A DNA stretch of 64,000 bases, taken from Variovorax sp. N23. GTDB taxonomy: Bacteria; Pseudomonadota; Gammaproteobacteria; Burkholderiales; Burkholderiaceae_C. Shown here piece by piece: positions 1 to 13,500 of the stretch. Under the pieces are notes generated by a model. It ran no database searches, was not told the DNA's origin, and worked only from the letters and a program-made list of their open reading frames with translations. Where the stretch lies: the NCBI RefSeq assembly GCF_025486315.1, contig NZ_JAOOPY010000015.1, positions 90,799 to 154,798 of the forward strand, in the 5' to 3' direction. The position numbers and the translations under genes were made by a program. How positions within the stretch are numbered: position 1 is the stretch's first letter; every line of letters starts with the position of its first letter.

Positions 1-158
1 CCACGCAGCCGGCCAACCAGTGCGTGGCCACGGGCATCACCGGCACCGCTCCGGTCTACGCCCAGAGCGCCACCGCCGTGAGCTGCGGCAGCACGGGCAA
101 CACCGTGTCACCGAGCGGCAGCGCCACGCTGACCTTCGCCGTGCGGATCAACAACTGA
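1..158 (+). CDS. C-terminal fragment of a secreted/surface protein
   Basis: The window opens inside a gene read in the frame whose first complete codon is at base 3, ending at TGA 156-158. The visible 51 residues are rich in Thr, Ser, Gly, Ala and Asn with two Cys, and end in ...TFAVRINN. This composition is like the extracytoplasmic beta-sandwich modules of the two large genes that follow, so it is probably another surface or periplasmic protein of the same locus. No catalytic motif is visible and the start lies outside the window. Tandem hairpins follow at once, so it is the last gene of its transcript. Confidence 0.7.
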   Translation, partial: TQPANQCVATGITGTAPVYAQSATAVSCGSTGNTVSPSGSATLTFAVRINN

Positions 159-172
159 CGAGCGATTGAGTC

Positions 173-240
173 GCCGGCGGACCTCGGGGTCCGCCGGCTT
201 TGCGCGAAGCGCCGCGCCCCGGTGCGCGCTTCGCTTTTTT
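173..240 (+). terminator. Tandem rho-independent terminators
   Basis: Two hairpins in a row. The first has a perfect 11-bp GC-rich stem (173-183 with 188-198, loop TCGG) followed by TTT. The second pairs GCGAAGCGC (204-212) with GCGCTTCGC (226-234) and is followed directly by six T (235-240). They end the partial gene and separate it from the large gene downstream. Confidence 0.85.
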
Positions 241-245
241 CCATT

Positions 246-274
246 GGCGCCGGGTCGTGTCACCGCCCGGCGCC
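246..274. repeat. 9-bp inverted repeat upstream of the large surface gene
   Basis: GGCGCCGGG (246-254) pairs with CCCGGCGCC (266-274) over an 11-base spacer. It is followed by an A-rich stretch, not by T residues, so it is not a convincing forward terminator. It may be a leader hairpin or operator for the gene beginning at 338. Confidence 0.4.
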
Positions 275-337
275 AGCGGAAAAAAGTCCCTGTGTTCACG
301 GCGCTCCGGGGGGAGGGCCGACGGAAGGTTTCTCGGC

Positions 338-3300
338 GTGCAATCTCACTCAGACTCCACGAGCCCGTGCGCGCGCCCGCTGCCGCTGCGCCTCGGCGCC
401 GTGCTGGCGCTCGGCCTGGCGGCGCTGTTCGGCATGGCCCCGGCCGCGGCCGCGCCGGCCCCGGGCGGCACCGTGATCCGCAACGTGGCGAAGGCCACCT
501 ATGTGCCCGCCGGCTTCGCGCAGACCGAGACGGCGAGCTCCAACGGCGTCGTCGCCAACGTGTTGCCGGTCGAGGCGCTGGTGCTCACGCAGGACCAGTC
601 CGTGAACCGCCCGCCGGCCACCGTCGTCACGCTGAACCACCTGCTGACCAACACCGGCAACGTGCCGTCGCGCTACAGCTTCGCCTTCGCCAACAACGGC
701 AGCGGCTGCGCGGCCGACACGCTCGACCTGTCGGCGCTGCGGCTGGTGCGCGACCTCAACAACAACGGCGTGGTCGATGCCGCCGATCCGGTGCTGCCGC
801 TGGGGGTGGCGGATGCGTTGGCGCTGCAGCCGGGCGAGACCGCGTCGCTGCTGGTGCAGGGCACCATCCCCGCGACGGCCGCCGGCAGCGCCTGCGTCGT
901 GCTCGGTGCCACCACGGCGCTGCAGAACCGCCAGGCGAGCAACCGCGATGTCGTCACCGTCGGCGATGCGGCCGTCATCGCCCTCGTCAAGTCGGCGAGC
1001 TACCCCGGCCATGTCGTGCCGGGCCAGACGCGCATCGACTTCGCCGTGACCGGCACCAACATCGGCGCGCGCGACGCGGTGCCCGGCAACACGGCTGCGC
1101 CGGCGGGCACGCCGGTGCTGGTGAACGGTGTGCCGACCGCCCTGGTGCTGGTGCGCGACGCGGTGCCGGCCGGCACGCAGTACCTGGTGGGCACGCTGCA
1201 GAGCACGGCGGCCGGGGCGGTGCGCCTGTTCCGACTGCCGGGCGATGCGCCTTTCAGCTACCGCACCACCGACGATGCAGCGGCCGTCGAGGTGGCCATC
1301 GGCGTGCCGACGGCCGTAGTGCGCAACGCCTCGATCGCGATGCAGTTCGCGGTGCAGGTCCGGGCCGACCAGAGCGGCGACATCCGCAACACCGCGCAGA
1401 GCTACTACGGCGACGGCACGGGGTCGGCGGTGTCGCAATCGAACACCGTGCTCATCAGCACCAGCCAGAGCCGCCTCGGCGTGGCCAAGTCGGCGTCGGC
1501 GCCCAAGCTCAACCGCGGTGCCGACGGCCAGCTCGACGGTACGGCCACGGTGCGCTTCAGCGTGAACGTGCGCAACTACGGCGCGGTGTGGCTCTACGGC
1601 GTGCAGGCGGCCGACCTGCTCGAAGGCGCGGGCGCGACGCAGTTCGGCAGCTACACCGCGGCCGCGGTGCCGGGCGCCAACCAGTACACGGTGGTCGCCG
1701 GTTCGCTGCGCATCGCGAGCGACCAGGGCAACGGCGCGAGCGGCACCGTCGCCGTGGTCAACGGCGCGTTCACCGGCACGGCCTCGGCGCCGAACCTGCT
1801 CGCGCCCGGTGCGGTGCTGCCGGTGGGCGCGCGCTTCACCGTGCAGTTCGACGTGCGGGTCCATCTCACGGGCCGCACCGGCACGCTCTACAACAGCGTG
1901 CGTGCGCAGGGCGCGCTCACGCCGGACGGCGCGGCCGTGGCCTTCGACGAGTCGGTCGACGGCGCCGATCCCGACCCGGACGGCGACGGCAACCCGAACA
2001 ACAACGCGGCGCCCACGCCGGTGTCGTTGCAACTGCCGGCCCTCTCGCTGGTCAAGAACGCCTCGCTGCCGCGGCGGGTGGGGCAGGGCGTCTACGAGAT
2101 CGACTACCGGCTGCTGGTGACCAACACCGGCGCGGCCGCGGCGCCAAACGTGCGCGTGATCGACAACCTCAACTGCACCTTCGACATGGACAAGGCCGAC
2201 GGCCAGGTCGCGTCGTGGGAACTCTCGGCCGCACCGACGGTGCGCAGCGGCCTGCTCACGCCGGCCGGCAGCTTCACCGGGCGGGCCGCCTGCAACCGCG
2301 GCGCACTGGCGAGCGCCGACGCCTTCGACCTGCCGACCGAAGTCGTGCTCAGTCTGACCGACGGCAGCCGTGCGCTCTCGCCCGGCCAGAGCGAGGAGAT
2401 CCGCTTCAGCGTGCGCATCACCGAGAAGCCGGCCGCCGTCGGCACCCGCCTGGCCGTGACGAACAAGGCCTGGGCGGCGGCCTTCGAGCAGAACACCATC
2501 AACCTCACGCCGGCGATGCTGGTCGCCGCCAGCGCCCACAGCGTGCAGTCGCTGCTGGCCGACCCGCAGGGCACGGTCTACAACGCGGTCACGCGCGCGC
2601 CGGTGGCCGGCGCCGTGGTCACCTTCACGCGCACGGCCTGCAGCGCAGGGGCGGTCACGCCGCTGACGGCGGCCGACATCTTCGGCGCTTCGTCGGGGGC
2701 CTACACGGTCAATGCCGACGGCAGCATCTCGATGACCACGGGCGCGGACGGCAGCTACCAGTTCTTCCTGCAGTCGCCGCCGGTCACGGGCCTGTGCACC
2801 TACACGCTGGGCGTGGTGCCGCCCGCAGGCGCCGGCTATGTGTTCCCGTCGCAGCTCATTCCGGTGACGCCCGGCACCTTCGCGGCCTGCAGCCCCATCG
2901 CGCCCAACGCCGCGCCGCCGCAGGGTGCCGATCCGACGACGCACTACGTCCGCGTCAACGCGGGCTTCGACGCTGCGGGCGCCGCCTGCGACGTGACGCA
3001 CAACCACATCCCGCTCGACCCGGGCAACATCCTCGGCCTGGTGCTGCGCAAGGACGGCAGCAAGCGGCAGGCGGAGTTCGGCGACTTCGTCGACTACGCG
3101 CTCACGGTGACCAACAAGACCGGTGTGCCGATCACCGGTGTCACCTTCGACGACCACCTGCCGCCCGGTTTCGCGTATGTGGCGAACAGCGCGCGGCTCG
3201 ACGGCGCGGCCACCGGCAACCCGGTCGGTGGCGCCGGGCCGGCGCTGGTCTTCAGCTACCCGACGCTCACGCTTGGCGTCGATCAGTCGGCCATGGTGCG

Positions 3301-6300
3301 CTACCGCGTGCGCATCGGCGTCGGCGCGCCCACCAGCGGCGACGCCGTGAACCGGGCGCGTGCGAGCGCGGGCTCGGTGCGGTCCAACCTGGCGAACTGG
3401 ACGGTGCGCGTGAGCGGCGGGGTGTTCTCCGACGAGGCCTTCCTGTTCGGCAAGGTCTTCATGGATTGCCGGCGCGACGGTCGGCAGGAAGGCATCGACG
3501 AGATCGGCATTCCGGGCGTGCGCCTTTACATGGAGGACGGCACCCACGCCATCACCGACATCGAAGGCAAGTGGAGCCTCTATGGCCTGAAGCCGGTCAC
3601 GCATGTGATGCGCGTCGACCCCACCACGCTGCCGGCCGGTGCGCGGGTGGAGGTGCTCGACAACCGCAATTCGGGCAGCCCCGAGAGCCGCTTCGTCGAC
3701 CTCAAGAAGGGCGAGTTCCACAAGGCCAATTTCATCGTCACGAACTGCGACGACCCCACCGTGGCCGCCGACGTGGCGGCGCGGCGCGCGGCCATCGCGG
3801 CGCTGCCCGACACCGAAGCCGAAGCCCAGGTGCGGCTGCGCCTGGACCCGGAGAACACCCTCGTGGCCGTGAACCGTTCGGTGGCCCAGCCGGCCAGCGG
3901 CCAGGCGCTCGCTGGCGGGAGCATGGGCAGCATGGGCAGCACGACCACCACCTCGGCACCGCTGATCGCCATGCCCCTGGCGGCGGCCAACGCCAGCAGC
4001 TTCGTCGGTGCCGCGACCGGCGGCCTGAGCGGCACGCTGGGCAGCGCCGCTGCGCAGCCCGGCACACCCGGCACGCCGGCAGGCAGCCTGTTCGCCGCGC
4101 TCAACGGTCTGCCGGCCACCGCGCAGTCCACGCTTGCGCCGCGCAGTGCGCCGCTGCTGCCGCAGGCCGCGCCCAGCCCGATCGAGCTCGAGGCGCTGCT
4201 GCCGCAGCTGGGCGACAACACGCTCGGCTTCATCGACCTGAAGGACGGCGACACCGTGCCCGCCCCATCGATCAACGTGCGGGTCAAGGGCGCGGCGGGC
4301 GTGGCGCTGCGGCTGTCGGTCGACGGCCAGGCGCTGGACGAACGCCGCGTCGGCAAGAAGACGCAACTGCCGTCGAAGGCCATCGGGGCGTGGGAGTACA
4401 TCGGCGTGGCGCTGCAGCCCGGCCGCAACCGCCTGACGCTCGAAGCGGTCGACGACTTCGGCAACGTCCGCGGCAGCGCGCAGCAGATCAGCGTCGTCGC
4501 GCCCGACAAGCTCGGCGCCATCGACATCGCGCTGCCCGAGGTGGCGCGCGCCGACCTGCGCACGCCGGTCGTCGTCAAGGTGCGGCTGGCCGATGCGGCC
4601 GGCGTGCCGGTCACGGCGCGCACGCAGCTCACGCTCGAGGCCGACCGCGGCCGCTGGCTCGACGAGGACCTGAACCCGGCCGAGCCCGGCACGCAGGTCT
4701 TCATGGACGGCGGGGCGACCGAATTCCGCCTGCTGCCGCCGGGCGAGCCGGGCGACGTGCGCATCCGCGTGAGCGCCGGCACCTTCGTGAAGGAGGTGCG
4801 CCTCGCGCTGCTGCCCGAGATGCGCCCGATGCTGGCCGTCGGCATCGTCGAAGGCGTGCTCGACTTCACCAAGCGGGGTGGTGTGCCGCTCGGCGCCGCG
4901 CCTGCCGGAGCCGCCTTCGAGAGCGAGCTGACGGGCCTCACTGACAGCCACGACAAGCACCGCGCCGCCGGCCGTGCCGCCTTCTTCCTGAAGGGCACCG
5001 TCAAGGGCGAGTACCTGCTGACGGCGGCTTACGACTCCGACAAGGCGCGCGACGACCGGTTGTTCCGCGACATCCGGCCCGACGAGTTCTATCCCGTCTA
5101 TGGCGACTCGTCGGTCAAGGGCTTCGACGCGCAGAGCACGCAGAAGCTGTACGTGCGCATCGACAAGAACCGCTCCTACCTGCTGTACGGCGACTTCACG
5201 ACCAGCAGCAGCACCGAGGTGCGCAACCTGAGCCAGAGCAACCGTGCGCTCACCGGCTTGAAGCATGTCTATGAAGACGCCAGCGTTCGCACCACCACGT
5301 ATGCCTCGCGCACCGCGCAAACGCAGCAGGTCGAGGAGTTCCGCGCGGTCGGCACCTCGGGCCCGTACTACCTGAGCGCCGGTGGCGGCGAGTTCGTCGA
5401 GAACAGCGAGCAGGTCGAGATCGTGGTGCGCGACCGCGGCCAGCCGAACCTCGTGCTGCAACGCACGGCGGTCGCGCGCTACGTCGACTACACGATCGAG
5501 CCGCTGACGCGCCGGGTGCTTTTCACGCACGCCATCGCGTCGGTCGACGCCAACCTGAATCCGCAGTCGATCCGCGTCACCTACGAGGTCGACAGCGGCG
5601 GGCCGAAGTTCACCGTGGCCGGCACCGACGTGCAGGTCAAGGTCGGCGAGCGGCTGCAGCTCGGTGTGGTCGCCAGCACCGACGAGAACCCCGAGAACCG
5701 CCGCAAGCTCGGCGCGCTCACCGCCGTGGCGCGCCTCGGCGACAACACCACGGTGGCCGCCGAAGTCGTGCGCACCGAGTCCGACGAGAAGGGCGGCGGC
5801 CACGGTGCGCGGGCCGAGCTGCGCCACCAGACCGAGCAGCTCGCCGTGGTGGCGCTCGCCAGCAAGACCAGCGAGGGCTTCGACAACCCCGGCGCCAGCT
5901 TCTCGGCCGGCCGCACCGAGGCTGCCACCCGTGCCGAATACAGGGTCGACCCGAGCACCGCCGTGCGCGGCGACCTGCTCTACAGCCAGGACGCGCTGCT
6001 CGACGGCGACCGCAAGAGCGCCACCCTGAGCCTGCAGAAGAAGCTGGGCGATGGGCTGGCGGCGGAGGTCGGCGTGCGCCACGGCCAGAGCAGCACGGGC
6101 ATGGGCACCAGTTCGGGCTTCGACTACGGCCAGATCTCGACCTACAACGGCCAGCTCGGCAGCAGCGTGAACGCCAGCAACGTCACCGCGCTGGGGGCCG
6201 CCGCCACGGCCAACGCCGACAGCGAGAGCCTGACGACGGTGCGTGCGCGCCTGTCGGCCCCGATGCCCGGCCTGCCGCAGGCGCAGGTCTTCGTCGAAGG

Positions 6301-7562
6301 CGAGCAGGACGTGCGCGCGTCCGACCGCCACGCGCTGGCCATCGGCGGCAACGTCGCGGTCACCGACAAGACGCGCGTCTACGGGCGCTACGAATTGGTC
6401 TCCGGGTTGCAGGTGCTCGACGCCGCGCAGTCGAACAACGTCGGCGTGCTGGGCATCGAGAGCAACTACATGGAGGGCGGTCGCGTGTACAACGAGTACC
6501 GGCTGGCCGACACCCTCGACGGGCGCGCTGCGCAGGCCGCCACCGGCGTGCGCAACACGGTCAAGCTCAGCGACCGGCTGCGCCTCACCGGCGGGCTGGA
6601 GCACACGCGCCAGATGGGCGGCTACGACAACAGCGCCAACAGCGGCAACGGCTACGCCGATGGCCTGGGCCAGTCCACCGCCCATCACCGGCGGCGTCGA
6701 ATACCTGACAGATCGGGTCAAGGCCAGCGGCATCGTCGAAGGCCGCAAGGGCGACGACGCCGACACGCGGCTCTTCAGTGCCGGCTTCGGCTACAAGCTC
6801 GACCCGTCGTGGAGCCTGCTGCTGCGCAGCGTGGTGAGCGACAGCGAAGGGCAGGGCAGCAACGCCGGCAACGAACGGCATCTGCAGCGCCACCAGCTCG
6901 GCGTGGCCTACCGGCCGGTCGACACCGACCGCTGGAATGCGCTGGCCCGCTACGAGCACCGGTCGGAGCGCGTGGTCGGCGCCGGCAGCACGGCGGGGGC
7001 GCTGTCGGGCGGCAGCGTGTTCGGCGCGGACTACGGCAATGCGTCGCTGCCCGGCAGCACCAGCGCCGACATCGTCTCGGCCCATCTCAACGTCAACCCG
7101 GAACGCGGCCGCGTCGTCACCGCGCGCTACGCCGCCAAGGTCTCGCGCGCCGACGACGGTGAACTCGCCAGCCGCTACTGGGCGCATCTGCTGCAGGCCC
7201 GCTACACGCAGGACCTGAACCGCGACTGGGACGTCGGCCTGCAGGCCGGCCTGCTGTACGGCAAGGGCGGCGCGCTGCAACGCACGGCCGGCGTGGAGCT
7301 GGGCTACCAGCTCGCGAAGGACCTCTGGATTTCCGCCGGCTACAACGTGGTGGGCCTGCGCGACCGCGAGCTCACGGCCAACGAGTACACCAGCAAGGGC
7401 GCCTACATCCGCCTGCGTTTCAAGTTCGACGAGACCGGGCTGGGCTTCGCGCCGGCCGGTGCGGCGGACGCCACGCGCAAGAACTTCTCCCCGCTACCGC
7501 AAACGACCATGCCCGCTCGCGACACCCCGCCCGCAACGACCCTCGACCGGGAGGCCCCATGA
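338..7562 (+). CDS. Giant DUF11/SdrD-B surface protein with outer-membrane beta-barrel (frameshifted)
   Basis: A very large secreted protein, about 2400 residues when the two frames are joined. I choose GTG 338 because GGAAGG lies 9 bases upstream and the reading then opens with a signal peptide (hydrophobic LGAVLALGLAALFGM, Ala-rich cleavage site near residue 39). Upstream in-frame ATGs lie inside the terminators. Visible modules: several DUF11-type beta-sandwiches (for example nt 3040-3400), an SdrD-B-like module at nt 3440-3740 (GIPGVRLYMEDG), a low-complexity Ser/Thr/Ala linker at nt 3900-4150, an Ig-like segment at nt 4230-4510, and from nt 4960 a long run of alternating amphipathic strands typical of an outer-membrane barrel. 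At about 6680 the frame changes by one base. Barrel sequence continues in the new frame to TGA 7560-7562, so this is one gene broken by an indel near G6680. The stop overlaps the ATG of the next gene (ATGA). Function is unknown; adhesin or surface-layer assembly are guesses. Confidence 0.8.
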
Positions 7563-10500
7563 CGCGAGGCGCATCGTTGCTGAGGCCGCGCGGCGCGGCC
7601 TCCGTCGCCGCCCGCGCAGCACGCGCCGTGGTGGTGCTCGCGCTGTCCGTTCTGTCGTGGGCGCTGCCTGCGCATGCCGTGCAGCGCAGCATCCTCAATC
7701 CGTCCTTCGAGACACCGACCGTCACAGGCGGGGCCTGCTACGCCTTCGTCAGCCAGTCGCTGGCGGGCGGCTGGCTCACGACCGAGACGGTCACGAGCAG
7801 CACGGGCCTGTGCACCGTGGCCACTGGTTCTGGCGGCCTCTTCGAATACTGGGCCAACGGTTTCGGCGGCGTGTTCGCGGACAACGGCGCCAACCATATC
7901 GAACTCAATGCCTTCAACCCGGGGCGGGTCAGCCAGAACCTGTGCCTGGTGACGGGCGATCAGGTGGCCTGGCAGTTCTCGCACCGGGCGCGGGACGCCG
8001 GCCTCGGCGCGGGAAGCCAGGACGTGGCGCTGTTCAGCGTGGACAGCAGCGCCAACAGCGTGCGCACGGCGCGCACCAACACCGTCGGCGGCATCTCCAC
8101 GCTGGCCGGCGATTGCCCGGCGAACAGCGGCGGCGTGACCGGCAACAGCTGCACGGTGAGCACGGTGGGCAACTGGGGCCGCTACAGCGGCAGCTTCACC
8201 TGGGCCGGCAGCTCGGGCGCGCACGACATCGGCTTCGCGGCGATCTCGAACTCCACCAACAACCCGGGCGCGGGCAATTTCCTGGACAACATCCAGTTCA
8301 CGCTCAAGCCGATGGTCGAGTTCGACAGCGCCTCGGCCAGCAGCTACGTGGTGGCGGAGTCGGCCGGCACGGTGACGCTGAAGCTGCGCGTGGCGGGCAT
8401 CGTGCCGGCAGGCGGCGTGCAGGTGCCCTTCACCGTCAGCGGCACGGCCACCAGCGGCTCGGACTACACCGCGCTGGGCACGGCCAGCCTCACGGTGCCG
8501 GCGGGCAACTACGGCGCGGGCACCGTGGTCAATGCCAGCCCGACGCTCACGCTCATCGACGACGCATCGGTGGAGGAGACCGAGACGGTGGTCTTCACCC
8601 TCGGCGCGTCGACACCCTCCAGCCCCTATGTGCTGTCGTCGACCAGCACCTGCGGCGGCGCCGCCGTGGCCGCGACCACCGTGACCATCCTCGACAACGA
8701 TGTCGCTGTCACCCTGACCAAGGCCATCGTGGGCGTGCCGGTCGACGGCGGCGTGTTCAACCTCCAGATCACCGGCGGCGCGCCCTCGGGCGGCACCAAC
8801 CCGGCGAACGACGTCGGCCACGGTGGCACCACCGGTGCCGTGCGGGTGGCCACCGGCGCCACCGTCACGCTGGCGGAGACGGCCGGCACCGCGACGCTGC
8901 TGTCCAACTACATCCCGGCGCTGGCGTGCACCGACGGCAATGGCGCCGCCGTGACGGTGAGCGGCAGCGGCACCAGCCGCACCGTCGCCACGCCGATCAC
9001 CGGCACCACCACGGCCACCGCACCCACGGCCGCCGCGCGCACCCTGAGCTGCACCTACACCAACACCATGCGGCCCAAGGTCACGGTCGAGAAGGTGTCG
9101 GTGGGCAGCACCGGCACCTTCAACTTCTCGCTCGCCGGCGTCACCACCCCCACCGACTCGGTGACGACCGCGGCATCGGGCACGGCCGTGGCGTCGACGC
9201 AGGCCCACGTCGGCACCGTCGGGACGGCCGCGACCCTCACCGAGGTGGCGGCGTCGGCCGCGGGCTACACGACCACCGCACGTTGCGTGGATGGCGGCAG
9301 TGCCGTCACCGGCAACACGACGCCGGTCACGGGCACCGGCACCGCGATCACCATTCCCGCGGCCAACATGAAGGCCGCGGCGGACTACACCTGCACCTTC
9401 ACGAACACCGCCGTCTCGGCGCTCAAGCTGGTCAAGACGGGCAGCACGCCGAGCTTTGCCGTGGGCGTGCCGGCCAGCTACACCCTGACGCTGAACAACA
9501 CGGGCGTGTTCCCCACACAGGCCGACACCGTGATCACCGACACCGTCCCGGCCACGCTCACGTTGGGCACGATGCCCGCGGGTTGCAGCGCGGCCGGCCA
9601 GGTCGTCAGCTGCACCGTGCCGACAGGCCTGCCGGCCGCCACGGGCACTGCGTCGTTCGTGATTCCGGTGACGCCGCTGGCCGCGGCCGTGCCGAGCGTG
9701 AGCAATACAGCGACGGCCAACGGCGGCGGCGACCCGGCGTGCGTCGGCAGCGGCAACTGCACCAGCACGCTGGCCACGCCCGTGCGGGCGCAGCCGCGCG
9801 TCACGGTGCGCAAGACCACCAGCAACGGCACGGGCAGCAACGTCTTCGGCTACACCCTCACCGGCGTCAGCAATCCCGCCGACACGATCACGCTCAGCGG
9901 TGCGACGACCGTGGCGTCGACGGTGGTGCACACCGGCACGGTCGGCGTCGAGGCGACCCTCGCGGAGTCGAGCGTGCCTGCCGGCTGGCCCGCCAACCCG
10001 GCCGCCGTCAGTTGCCTGGACTCGGCCGCCGCCACCAGCGGCAATGTGACGACCAACCTGGCGACGCTGTCGGGCGACACCGCCACGCTACCGGCGAGCG
10101 TGATGAAGGGCGGTGCGGTCATCACCTGCACCTTCACCAACACGGCGACGCCGATCGTCGCGCTGGGCAAGACGGCGCCGGCCACGGTGGCACCGGGCGG
10201 CGCCATCGCATATGGACTGAGCCTGGCGAACACGGGCGCGGTCGCGACGGGCACAGCGGTGGTGGTGCGCGAGCAGTTGCCGCCGGGGGTGATCGCCACG
10301 TCGGTCACGCTCGGCGCGGGCGTGACCGCGGTCAACTGCGGCACCTTGCCCAGCGCCGCCGGTGCGGCACTCACCTGCACGATGACCATCACGGCGGGCA
10401 TCCCGGCCATGACCGGCGTGCGTGGCTTCACGCTGAATGCGACGGCGCCCACCGCGCCGGCGCTGGCGGCTTCGGGCACCGTGCTGACGAACGCCGCCAA

Positions 10501-13500
10501 CACGCGCGTGATCGGTGCCGGCACGCCCGCGACGGCGCCGGGCGCGGCCTGCGCGTTCGACGCGACGGTGAGCTGCGCGAGCGCGAGCACCACGATCGTC
10601 GTCGGCGCCGGCGCCATCGGGCAGTCGGGCGTGCGCACCGTCACCGACAACCAGTTGGCCGACGGCGGCGCGCAGGACGTGCTCGAGGCCCTGGTGCGCG
10701 ATGCGGCGCAGAACCCGGTGGCCGGTGCGACGGTGAGCTTCGCCGCGACCGCCAACGTGGCGTTCGGCGGCGGCGCCGTGGGCGCGGCCGGCAGCTGCAC
10801 CACCGGCGCCGACGGCACCTGCCAGGTCACCGCCACCAGCACCCTGGTCGGCCTCAAGAGCAGCGCCGTCGGCATCGCGGCGGGCACGGTCGGCGGCGCC
10901 TTCACCGCAGGCGGCGGCACCTACCACGCCAGTCCGGCGACCTACAGCTTCGTGCTCGGGCCGCCGAGCGCCGCGATGTCGGGCCTGCGCGTGGTGACCG
11001 ACAACGCGCTGGCCAACGGCGCCGCACAGGACGTGCTGCAGGTGCTCGTCCGCGATGCCGGCGGCAATCCCGTCGGCGCCGGCACGGTCGTGAGCTTCGG
11101 CGCCACGCCGGACGTGGCGTTCAACGGCGGTGCCGTGGGCGCCGCCGGCACCTGCACCACCGCGGCCACCGGTCTCTGCCAGGTGACGGCCACCAGTGCG
11201 GTGGCCGCCGTCTACGGCGCGACGCCGGTCACCGTCGGCGGTGCGGCCCTGGCCGGCACCTTCACCGCGAGCGGCAACAGCTACCTGCCGAGTCCGCAGC
11301 CCTACCGGTTCGGGGCCATGCCCACGGTGACGATCCGCAAGACCTCGCTCAACGCCATCGGAACCTTCGACTTCACCGGCACCAACGGCGTCGGGGCCCT
11401 GAGCATCTCGACCCTGGTGGATGGCTCGCCAGCGGCAGGTGCCACCCGGACGCTGACGGCGCCGAACACCGCCATGACGCTCACCGAGGCGGTGCCCCCG
11501 GCCGGCTTCAGCCTGACCGCGGCCTCGTGCACCGGCATGGGCGCCGGCGGCACCGCCACCCTCAGCGGCCGCGTGCTCAGCCTCAATGCGGCAGCAACGC
11601 CGCCGGGCAGCAACCTGGTCTGCACTTTCACCAACACCGGCTCGACCTCGGTACCGCCGCCGATCCCGCCGACGATCATGTGCACCACCGATGCCGCGGT
11701 CTTCAACACCGGCTACGGTCCCAGCGGCCCGCTCACCTCGGGGCGCGACACGGTGTGGGAGTCCGGCGAAGGCACGGCGACGGGCGGCCCCGCCAGCGTG
11801 GCCACCTGGCAGCGGGCCTACATCGGCAACCAGGCACCGGCCAACTGGATCAATTCGCCCTTCGGGAACGCCAACTGGAACTCGAACTACACGATCGCCG
11901 GGCAAGGTCCCAACAACGTGGACGTGTACCACCGCTTCACCTTCAACCTGGCGCCCTCGGTCACGCCCTCGAGCTTCTCGCTGAAGCTGGACTTCTATTC
12001 CGACAACTCGGTGGCCGAGGTGTTCGTCAACGGCGTCTTGCAGACCGTCCCCGGCGTGCCGCAGAACCCCGGGAATCCGTACTTCCACGTCGGCTTCGTG
12101 GCCGGTGCCGCGGCCAGCGCCACGCTGGCCAGCAACTGGCACACCGGCACCAACACGGTGGTCGTCCACATCAAGAGCGGTCCCGGTGCCGAGGGTTTCC
12201 TCGCACAGACCACGACCTCGGCCGTGTGCGCGCCGCCGACGGTGACGCTGTCGAAGACCACCACCGGCAGCGCGGGCGGGCCCTTCGGTTTCTCCCTGAC
12301 GAACACCGCCCAGTCCAGCGGCAGCGCCACCACCGCGGCAGCCGGCACGCCGGTGCAGGTCGACGGCGACACGGCCACGGCGGGTCTGCAGGCATTCACC
12401 GCGACGGCCGTCGGCACGGCGGTGACCCTCACGGAGGCGGCCGTGCCGGGGTGGAATCTGGCGAGCGCGAGTTGCACCGACGCCGGGGTGCCGGTCGGCA
12501 GCCTGGGAACGGGTGCCGCCGCGCGGACGTACACGATCCCGGCGGCGAGCGTGCAGTACGGCAAGTCGCTGCAGTGCGTCTTCACGAATTCGGCGTCGGC
12601 GACCGTCACGACCCGCAAGATTTCCATCGGCAACGTGGGCAGCTTCGGCTTCACCGGCGACAACGGGCTCGCGGCCCAGAGCATCGTGACGGCCACGGCC
12701 GGCACGGCGGCCGCGGCGGGCATCCAGACCCTGGCCGCCCCTGCCACGGTGACGACCCTCACCGAAGATCCGCCGCCGCCGAACTATGCGCTGACGGGGG
12801 TGGCCTGCACCGGCCTGGGCGCCGGCGGGTCCGTCACGCCGGACCTGCCGAACCGCAAGGTCACGCTGGATGCCGCCGCCACCGCCGCAGGCAGCAACAT
12901 CGTCTGCACCTTCACCAACACCTACACGCGGCCCTACCCGAAGGTGCAGATCGTCAAGACCACCGTCGGCGGTACCGGCAGCAACGTGTTCGGCTTCGCG
13001 CTGAGCGGCCTGTCGGCGCCAACGGACACGATCACGGTGGTGGGCACCGGCACGGCCAGCGGCAGCACGACGCTGATCGGCACGGCCGGGCTGGAGGCGT
13101 CGATCAAGGAGACCGTCCCGACGGGCTGGCCGGCCAACCCGGTCAGCGCCAGCTGCGTCGACGCTGCCAGTGCGACGCCCACCGCCGCCTTCGGCACGCT
13201 GGTCGCCAACCAGCTGACCCTCCCGGCGGCGAACATGGTGGCCGGCGCAGACATCACCTGCACCTTCACCAACAGTTTCGGCTTCAGCGTCGGCGGGCGC
13301 GTCTTCAACGACAACGGCGTGGGGGCGGGACAGCGAACGACGGGCGCTTCAACGGCGGCGAGGCGGGCATCGCGGGTGTCACCGTGCGGCTGACGAATTG
13401 CGCGGCGACGGTGCTGGCCACCGCCGTGACCGACGGGGCCGGCAACTACGCGCTCGCCGTGCCGTTCGCGACGGCCGCGGCGGCACCGCTCTGCGTGGAG

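Noticed and set aside
350..6766. 2138-codon open frame on the minus strand
   Set aside because: It is antisense to the giant surface gene, is rich in Arg, His, Gly and Ala, and has no domain or ribosome site. High-GC DNA gives such frames.
7403..9931. 842-codon minus frame opposite the second surface gene
   Set aside because: It has a shadow composition and no recognisable domain, while the plus strand encodes clear modules and a signal peptide.
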